Shown piece by piece: positions 7,991-12,365 of a stretch of 12,365 nt of DNA. Under the pieces are notes generated by a model. That model had not been told where the DNA came from, searched no databases, and was given only the letters and a program-made list of their open reading frames with translations. Made by a program: the position numbers and the translations under genes. Position 1 is the stretch's first letter. Each line of letters begins with the position of its first letter. This stretch comes from JAGXLP01 sp964649445 (GTDB lineage: Bacteria > Bipolaricaulota > Bipolaricaulia > M55B111): assembly GCA_964649445.1 (NCBI GenBank), contig CAZYPS010000054.1, positions 1 through 12,365 of the forward strand. Direction: 5' to 3'.

Positions 7991-8851
7991 TCAGCTCTTT
8001 ACTGCCCCTGCAGTCAATACTTTTACTACGTATCGCTGTAAAAGCATAAAAATTATGGCAGGAGGAAAAACTGTCAGAACTCCTACTGCAGCGATTAATT
8101 GAATATCACGAGCCGATCGTCCTGCCTGAAAATTAAATAAACCGACTGAAATAGGATAAAGTGCCGTCTCATTAAGAAGAATAAATGGTATTATAAACTG
8201 AGACCAGCTAAGCAGAAAAGCAAATATAGAAGCCGAGACGATACCGGGAGCGGCAATCGGCAAAGTGATTTTAAAGAGCGCATCTAACCGCGAACAGCCA
8301 CTAATCATGGCCGATTCTTCTATTGATTTTGGTATAGAGTCAAAAAACCCTTTCAACAACCACGTAATCAGGGGGATTAAAAAGGAAATATAAACTAAGA
8401 TAACCCCAAAATGGGTATTTAACAATCCCAATCTGGAAAAATATCTATATAAAGGAATAGCAATAATAAGCGGAGAGATCATCTGGAACAACAGGATAGT
8501 TACCAAAAACGTCATCCTGCCTTTAAATCTGAAGCGAGAAAAGCCATATGCACCTGGAATCGTTACCACGAGCGTACCTAAAGTAGACAAACTAGCTATT
8601 TTAAAGGAGTTAATAAGAAATCGAAATAGCTGTCCCCGCGAAAAGGCGACCAGAAAGTTCTTTATCGTAAATGGTTCAGGGATAAGGTTTGGCGGATAGG
8701 AAAAAAGTTCCTGCGGGGTTTGCAAAGACAAAGACAATATCCATAAGAGGGGGCCGCCGAAAAATAAGATCACCAGGAAATAACCTAAATAAACAAGGTA
8801 ATCCCCTAATTTATTCCTCTTTTCTCTACTCAATTTAATTCCGTTCAACAT
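7991..8851 (-). CDS. ABC sugar transporter permease 2 (CUT1, MalG-like)
   Basis: This is one of two membrane subunits of a carbohydrate ABC importer, 286 residues with about six hydrophobic segments (first near residues 19-41, last near 252-272). The EAA loop that contacts the ATPase is present at 178-199 with the pattern EESAMISGCSRLDALFKITL followed by PIA. The sequence AYGFSRFRFKG near 101-111 is typical of MalG-type subunits. The ATG lies one base beyond the stop of permease 1 (TAA-T-ATG), so translation is almost certainly coupled; its GGGGG ribosome binding site is inside the end of the preceding gene. It forms a heterodimer with permease 1 in the inner membrane. No ATPase gene is in the window, so a shared MsmX/MalK-type ATPase is likely. 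Confidence 0.95.
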   Translation of the reverse strand: MLNGIKLSREKRNKLGDYLVYLGYFLVILFFGGPLLWILSLSLQTPQELFSYPPNLIPEPFTIKNFLVAFSRGQLFRFLINSFKIASLSTLGTLVVTIPGAYGFSRFRFKGRMTFLVTILLFQMISPLIIAIPLYRYFSRLGLLNTHFGVILVYISFLIPLITWLLKGFFDSIPKSIEESAMISGCSRLDALFKITLPIAAPGIVSASIFAFLLSWSQFIIPFILLNETALYPISVGLFNFQAGRSARDIQLIAAVGVLTVFPPAIIFMLLQRYVVKVLTAGAVKS

Positions 8852-8852
8852 A

Positions 8853-9743
8853 TTAACCCCCTTCTACTTCCATTCGGTTATAGTATATCAGCGAGAAGGC
8901 GAGGTTTAATACAAGAAGTATGACAGCGATAGCAGTTCCCCGGCCAAGATTTAGCGAGTCAAAAATGGCAGAATAGGCGTGCAACGCAAGGACCTCGGTG
9001 GATTTACCGGGCCCTCCTCCCGTTAATGAAATTATCATATCAAACGTGTTGAAGGTGTAGATGGTTGCAAGAACCAAATTGATATATATGAACGACTTCA
9101 ACTGGGGCAGGGTTATATACCTAAAGGATTGAAATACTGAAGCTCCGTCTACTTTAGCCGATTCATACAATTGGTTGGGAATCTGTTGTAACCCGGAATA
9201 CTGTAAGAGCATACTAAATGCAGTCCCCCGCCATATGTTGGCAACGGTAACAGAAACAAGAGCCCAGAAAGGCGAGTACAAAAAGGGTAATTTACCCAGC
9301 CCCGCACTCTGCAACATGAAATTGGCAACCCCGTAAGGAAAACCACTCAGGATTATCTTCCAGATGATACCTATTGCTACCCCAGGGATTATCCAAGCGC
9401 TTAGTACGATAGTTCTTGTTAAGGTGGTGCCGATTAACCCCCTTTCCTGTCCCCTGTTAAGCAAAAGTGCAATTCCCAGTCCGAGAAGCATTTGAAATAA
9501 CAAGCTAAACCCCACGAATAGGAACGTTATCCTTAAGATTTGATAAAAATCTCCACTCGTAAGTAAATTTACAAAATTGGAAAACGAATAACTCGTCGCC
9601 GGAGCAAGTAAAGTCGCGTCTGTAAAACTCAGCCTTAAAACGTCCAGTATGGGGTAAAGATAAAAAAGCCCTAAAAAAAAGGTCAGGGGCAAAAACCAAA
9701 AAAATGGCTTTCTTACCAAATACTTGACACTCTTTATCGGCAT
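8853..9743 (-). CDS. ABC sugar transporter permease 1 (CUT1, MalF/UgpA-like)
   Basis: This is the second membrane subunit of the sugar importer, 296 residues with about six transmembrane segments (first near 13-33, last near 270-288). The EAA loop at 194-213 reads ESAKVDGASVFQSFRYITLP. The conserved SLTGGGPGKSTEVLALHAY near 239-257 is a hallmark of MalF/UgpA-like CUT1 permeases. It sits between the binding-protein gene (94-base gap containing a hairpin) and permease 2 (one-base gap). At the chosen ATG the ribosome binding site GAGG is only 3-4 bases upstream, unusually close. An overlapping GTG at 9747 is in another frame and does not give a permease. The N-terminus MPIKSVKYLVRKPFFWFLP is normal for the family, so I keep this start. 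Confidence 0.94.
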   Translation of the reverse strand: MPIKSVKYLVRKPFFWFLPLTFFLGLFYLYPILDVLRLSFTDATLLAPATSYSFSNFVNLLTSGDFYQILRITFLFVGFSLLFQMLLGLGIALLLNRGQERGLIGTTLTRTIVLSAWIIPGVAIGIIWKIILSGFPYGVANFMLQSAGLGKLPFLYSPFWALVSVTVANIWRGTAFSMLLQYSGLQQIPNQLYESAKVDGASVFQSFRYITLPQLKSFIYINLVLATIYTFNTFDMIISLTGGGPGKSTEVLALHAYSAIFDSLNLGRGTAIAVILLVLNLAFSLIYYNRMEVEGG

Positions 9744-9782
9744 TCACCTCTTCATCAGTACGATTTGATTTATATTAAATAT

Positions 9783-9817
9783 TCCTGCCACCCCGTCTAA
9801 GAAATGGGATGGCAGGA
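9783..9817 (-). promoter_or_regulatory. Intercistronic hairpin between binding protein and permease genes
   Basis: An 8-bp perfect stem (TCCTGCCA/TGGCAGGA) is followed, after one mismatch, by three G-C pairs and an 11-base loop. It lies about 20 bases after the binding-protein stop and 40 before the permease start. The downstream strand is AT-rich without a clean U-run, so a stabiliser or partial attenuator is likelier than a full terminator. Comparable hairpins after malE-type genes keep the binding protein in excess over its permeases. Confidence 0.65.
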
Positions 9818-9837
9818 GTGAAAACATCCTTTCCCAT

Positions 9838-11205
9838 CTATTCTTCTTTGTAAACTTCCATTACGCTTCTTTTCATGTCCTCCAGGGCCTGCTCGGGAGA
9901 TTTTGTTCCAGAAACTATCTCGCCAAAAGCCACTTGGAACGCTCTCGAAATGTCAGGATAGATCTCAAATCCTGGCCTGAGCTGACTCAATTTCAGCTGA
10001 TCGGTAAACTGGTCCATGAAGGGGTCCTCTTTGAAGGGGGCATAGTCTTTAGTAACGCTTTCCCTTGTGGGAAGCCACTTTCCTCCAAAGTTGACCTTTG
10101 CCATTCCTTCAAAGTTCCCATATACGTGCCAAATAAAGCTGAATGCAAGGCGTCTTTTCCTCTCGTCTTCAGCAAATACGCCGTAAGTCCATCCTCCAGC
10201 TCCGATTACCGGGGTGTCTCCCTCAAACGCCGGAGGTTTCGCGACTGCCCACTTTTTCTCAAATTCCTCTTCGCCCATTAAATCCCTGAGAGATCCGTAA
10301 TGCCAGTTACCATTAAGAGTGAACACCGGGTTGGCAGAAGAGATCGCAGCATCTAGATCCTGACCACTTGCAAGGCTGCTTACTCTTCTCGGCATAACTC
10401 CCGAATCGACCAGCTCTTCAACTAGCTTCAGCACATCCAGCATCTTCTGTCTATTTTCACCTTCGAAGAAAACGGGGCGACCGTCCTCGTTAACCAGCTT
10501 TCCTCCATGAGCCCAATACGTACCCCAGAGATCGAAGGCAGTGTTCTCATAACGGCCTCCAGTTGTTAAGAAGCCCGTATTAACCTCCGGATTCTCCTCC
10601 ATTATTTTATTAGCTTTAGTTATTAGCTCGCTCCAGGTCTTGGGAGGCTCGTCCACTAGGTCTTTCCTATACCAGAGCGGCCTGACATCCGTATTCCAGA
10701 ACAAGGCCCTCATATTTCCGTCCTCGCCCGAGACGTATTCCCTGTAAGCAGGATAAAAATCTTCTTTTTGCTTTTCTGTCAGGTACGAATCCAGTGGCTT
10801 TAAAGCATTTGGAACTCCTCTGATGAAACGAGGAACCCAGAAAGAATCGAGTGCTGAAATATCGGGGGCATTTCCCCTATCGGCAGCCTGGAACAATTTC
10901 ACCATGGACTCGTGAATTTGACCCCAGGGCATCTTATTTTCAAATTCTATTTTCACGTTGGGGTGTTTCTTGGCCCACGAACTCATCCTTTCAACGATGG
11001 CCTCAGAGCCCGCTGAACGCATGCCAAACCCTTTATGCTGCCACATTGTAAGAACTGTATCAGCGTCCGGATTACCGATTCTTTCTCGCGTAACCCATTC
11101 ATATTCATCTTCTTGGGCTTGGAGTCCCATAAAACTAAAAGCCACTAGCGAGACCAGTACAGTCAAAATTACTATCGTCATTTTCGAGGACTTTTTGTTT
11201 ACCAT
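9838..11205 (-). CDS. ABC transporter sugar-binding protein (family 1), exported
   Basis: This 455-residue extracellular solute-binding protein of the MalE/UgpB type captures the sugar for the CUT1 importer. A signal peptide is clear: positively charged start (VNKKSSK), hydrophobic core about residues 10-28, likely cleavage after LQA (residue 30). There is no lipobox cysteine, so the mature protein is probably free in a periplasm rather than lipid-anchored, which suggests a diderm host. Family features include the segment DTVLTMWQHKGFG early in the mature protein, GNAPDISALDSFW, WYRKDLVDEPPKTWSELI, and VIGAGGWTYGVF with KWLPTRESV towards the C-terminus. The start has GAGGTG seven bases upstream. 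It is the first gene of the operon, about 320 bases downstream of a strong promoter and operator. The ligand is not identifiable from sequence; the neighbours suggest a sulfated mannose oligosaccharide. Confidence 0.95.
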   Translation of the reverse strand: MVNKKSSKMTIVILTVLVSLVAFSFMGLQAQEDEYEWVTRERIGNPDADTVLTMWQHKGFGMRSAGSEAIVERMSSWAKKHPNVKIEFENKMPWGQIHESMVKLFQAADRGNAPDISALDSFWVPRFIRGVPNALKPLDSYLTEKQKEDFYPAYREYVSGEDGNMRALFWNTDVRPLWYRKDLVDEPPKTWSELITKANKIMEENPEVNTGFLTTGGRYENTAFDLWGTYWAHGGKLVNEDGRPVFFEGENRQKMLDVLKLVEELVDSGVMPRRVSSLASGQDLDAAISSANPVFTLNGNWHYGSLRDLMGEEEFEKKWAVAKPPAFEGDTPVIGAGGWTYGVFAEDERKRRLAFSFIWHVYGNFEGMAKVNFGGKWLPTRESVTKDYAPFKEDPFMDQFTDQLKLSQLRPGFEIYPDISRAFQVAFGEIVSGTKSPEQALEDMKRSVMEVYKEE

Positions 11206-11499
11206 AATTTGTCACCTCTAGATTATTTGTTCAACTGGGTTAAAAACGCCTGGTAAGACTATATATCAGCTAAAATTCGGAATTTTCACCTCCTCCTTGC
11301 ATTAATTCTAAATTCAGTGAAACGATCAAAAAAATTTATTTTATAATTCTAACTTGAACTTAGTTCCCTCTAATCCAGCCTGCAAAGCCACAAACTACTG
11401 AATTAGACACAGATTTCGATTTACTTCAAATTGTGCCTTTTATTGGCTAGAGCAAGAACAATCTCAACTTGTTTGCTCTGTCAAAACCAAAAGCTCAAT
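11206..11499 (-). other. Long 5' leader of the transporter operon
   Basis: From the inferred start site (about 11524) to the ATG is roughly 320 bases. Within it, GAGCAA (11473-11478 on the minus strand) can pair with TTGCTC (11455-11450); four further pairs extend the stem past a two-base bulge. No T-box, known riboswitch core or protein-coding leader was recognised. A TTGACA at 11484-11479 lacks a usable -10. Confidence 0.4.
11287..11298 (-). other. Strong ribosome-binding-site sequence without an obvious start codon
   Basis: On the minus strand AAGGAGGAGGTG is nearly a full complement of the 16S 3' end, yet it lies about 80 bases before the binding-protein ATG. No ATG, GTG or TTG occurs at normal spacing. 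The GTG inside the motif would give only seven codons before TGA. It may be a ribosome standby site or a relic of an older start. Confidence 0.4.
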
Positions 11500-11529
11500 C
11501 ATTTAAGCGCTTGCTTAAGCGCTTAAATG
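11500..11529. promoter_or_regulatory. Double LacI-family operator, 13+13 bp inverted repeat
   Basis: Arms 11500-11512 (CATTTAAGCGCTT) and 11517-11529 are perfect reverse complements with a four-base spacer. Each arm contains the palindromic core AAGCGCTT (11505-11512 and 11517-11524), and the second is embedded in the perfect 12-bp palindrome TTAAGCGCTTAA. A central CG flanked by AAnCGnTT is the classic shape recognised by LacI/GalR repressors. It starts one base after the -10 box, so a bound repressor would block initiation. The cognate regulator is inferred to be the LacI-family protein at 697-1. Confidence 0.8.
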
Positions 11530-11530
11530 T

Positions 11531-11559
11531 AATATACGGGAAATCTTCTTACTTATCAA
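11531..11559 (-). promoter_or_regulatory. Main promoter of the transporter-mannosidase operon
   Basis: On the minus strand TTGATA (11559-11554) and TATATT (11536-11531) are separated by 17 bases; each matches the consensus at five of six positions. The predicted start, near 11524, falls inside the operator. This is the best promoter in the window and points at the binding-protein gene. Confidence 0.75.
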
Positions 11560-11909
11560 TGCTGTTTAACTGGAAAATATTCCTTACATAAAAATGAGGT
11601 AAATTACTTTATGAAATATACTTGCAAAAGTTGGAGACAGGGAGTTCGTATTTACATAGGAGAAATTTAAATGAAACTATAAGGAACTTCCAAGAAGTAT
11701 GGTAAAAAGTCAGGTTATTAGAGCCAAATGCCAATCAAAGAGCAACTCTGAGCAACTCTTATTTTCGGATATTGCAAGATGTTCTTTGGGTTTATCTCAA
11801 GATTCAAGCTTCCTATACTTCATAAGTTTTCGTTTGTATAAACCCGTGGTGAGTTAGACCAAGATAAAAGATATCCTTCAGAACCCTGCAAAAGGCATAC
11901 TAGGTGAGC
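11560..11909. other. Gene-free region upstream of the operon promoter
   Basis: No supported gene lies here. It contains a tandem 10-base duplication GAGCAACTCT (11740-11749 and 11750-11759), one copy of the GAAGTATA-GGAAGCTT motif (11821-11806, minus strand), and a weak bulged stem (CCTT..CAG/CTG..AAGG, about 11869-11894) just after the tRNA fragment that could be a relic of that tRNA's terminator. A 19-codon plus-strand frame at 11611-11670 is too short and featureless to call. Confidence 0.45.
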
Positions 11910-11957
11910 TGGTGGGTGGTGCTGGACTTGAACCAGCGGCCTCTTGCACGTCAAGCA
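11910..11957 (-). pseudogene. tRNA-Val(GAC) 3' fragment, likely attachment-site core
   Basis: Read on the minus strand this is the 3' part of a tRNA: the last three bases of the anticodon 5' strand (TGC), anticodon loop TTGACGT (anticodon GAC, 11952-11950), 3' anticodon strand GCAAG, variable loop AGGCC, a perfect T-arm GCTGG-TTCAAGT-CCAGC (11937-11921), acceptor strand ACCACCC, discriminator A and encoded CCA (11912-11910). Upstream of the anticodon stem the tRNA ends: pairs 27-43 and 28-42 fail, there is no canonical D-arm, and nothing matches the GGGTGGT needed to complete the acceptor stem. Such 3' fragments arise when a tyrosine integrase inserts an element at a tRNA gene with crossover near the anticodon loop. 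A recombinase gene lies next to it. A degenerate complete tRNA is the alternative, and is less likely. Confidence 0.85.
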
Positions 11958-12010
11958 CCCGGACACCTACATGAACGGCGCTAATACAGTTTGTGAAAGA
12001 GCTTCAGAGA

Positions 12011-12035
12011 TTTCCAGAAAGCCTAAATCTGGAAA
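12011..12035. repeat. 8-bp inverted repeat between integrase and tRNA fragment
   Basis: TTTCCAGA (12011-12018) and TCTGGAAA (12028-12035) are perfect reverse complements with a nine-base loop. It lies 54 bases from the tRNA fragment and 68 bases after the recombinase stop. No U-tract follows on either strand. It could be an integrase or excisionase binding site, or a weak 3' hairpin of the recombinase mRNA. Confidence 0.45.
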
Positions 12036-12102
12036 ACTGCGCCTGCTTCCTCAAACCTCCGTTCTCTTTCATTATTAAAATTCCCGTTGTTTATTCAAGG
12101 AA

Positions 12103-12365
12103 TTAGGAGGATTTTATGTTGTCTATCGGTGAGGCTTCCTTGAAGTTATCCTTGACCGCCTTGTTGTTCATGTGGACGTATCTCATAGCGGTCTCCATCT
12201 TTTCCCAACCAAAGTAGCGTTTTAAAGCAAACGGTTCCATCCCATTTTTTACAGCCAAAGTGGCTGCAGTGTGTCTTAAAACGTGTGGTGATACTTTCGT
12301 ATCTTCTAGGTTTGCCTTCTTCTGCAACCTAGTAATTATCCTCTGGACATGTCTGGTTTTCAATT
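12103..12365 (-). CDS. Tyrosine recombinase/phage-type integrase, N-terminus beyond window
   Basis: The last 87 or so codons of a site-specific recombinase are visible and the frame is open to the right edge. Three hallmarks of the catalytic C-terminus are present: SPHVLRHTAA, carrying the second catalytic His-x-x-Arg (the arginine is residue 30 counted from the TTG codon at 12363); FGWEKMETA, with Trp in the place of the common His; and the nucleophilic tyrosine in MRYVHMN (residue 62). The gene ends normally with TAA and shows no decay in the visible part. A leucine codon TTG at 12363 is unlikely to be the true start because the domain should extend well upstream. It is transcribed towards the tRNA-Val fragment 145 bases away, consistent with an integrase next to its attachment site. 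Whether the element is intact cannot be seen. Confidence 0.92.
   Translation of the reverse strand, partial: LKTRHVQRIITRLQKKANLEDTKVSPHVLRHTAATLAVKNGMEPFALKRYFGWEKMETAMRYVHMNNKAVKDNFKEASPIDNIKSS

Noticed and set aside
11276..11299. Seven-codon leader peptide starting at the GTG inside AAGGAGGAGGTG
   Set aside because: The start codon overlaps its own ribosome binding site, leaving no spacing.
11456..11484. Second operon promoter based on a perfect TTGACA at 11484-11479
   Set aside because: The -10 position 17 bases downstream reads TTGTTC, with little consensus match; the TTGATA/TATATT promoter upstream is much better.
11500..11529. CcpA cre site
   Set aside because: The AAnCGnTT centre fits, but the flanking TG and CA required by the cre consensus are absent.
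11910..11990. Complete tRNA-Val gene
   Set aside because: The 5' half does not pair with the acceptor strand, lacks a canonical D-loop and breaks two anticodon-stem pairs. A weak GCGC/GTGT match at D-arm position relies on wobble pairs and is probably chance.

Overview
The window holds a single-strand carbohydrate-utilisation locus followed, at its right end, by the edge of an integrated element. By eye the base composition is AT-rich, in the low-to-mid 40s % GC. Most genes have AGGAGG-type ribosome binding sites, and the cupin sugar isomerase closely resembles the Bacillus YdaE type, which points to a Bacillota-like anaerobe. The solute-binding protein has a cleavable signal peptide but no lipobox cysteine, so it is probably periplasmic. 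That would suit a diderm lineage such as Halanaerobiales; Thermotogota or another diderm are alternatives. This taxonomic reading is inference.

All confident genes lie on the minus strand and read right to left. In transcription order they are: ABC sugar-binding protein (11205-9838), two CUT1 permeases (9743-8853 and 8851-7991), a GH38 alpha-mannosidase (7953-5197), a D-lyxose/D-mannose isomerase (5019-4501), sulfatase A (4204-2729), sulfatase B (2654-1035), and a LacI-family repressor that runs off the left edge (697-1). No ATPase, sugar kinase or sulfatase-maturation enzyme is present. Neither sulfatase nor the mannosidase has a signal peptide. The simplest model is import of a small sulfated mannose-containing glycoside, followed in the cytoplasm by desulfation, mannoside hydrolysis and mannose-to-fructose isomerisation.

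Control is readable in the sequence. A good sigma-A-type promoter (TTGATA, 17 bp, TATATT) lies at 11559-11531. Directly after its -10 box is a 13+13 bp inverted repeat built from two AAGCGCTT cores, the shape of a LacI-family operator covering the start site. A second promoter (TTGAGA, 17 bp, TACTAT) serves the repressor gene. An intercistronic hairpin follows the binding-protein gene. A short motif close to GAAGTATnGAAGCTT recurs in three gene-free regions.

At 11910-11957 is the 3' part of a tRNA-Val(GAC) gene, from the anticodon stem to CCA, with no 5' half. Beyond it is the C-terminal part of a tyrosine recombinase (12103 to the right edge). This is the signature of a tRNA attachment site. 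The polarity places the integrated element to the right of 11957 and the sugar/sulfatase locus on the chromosomal side.
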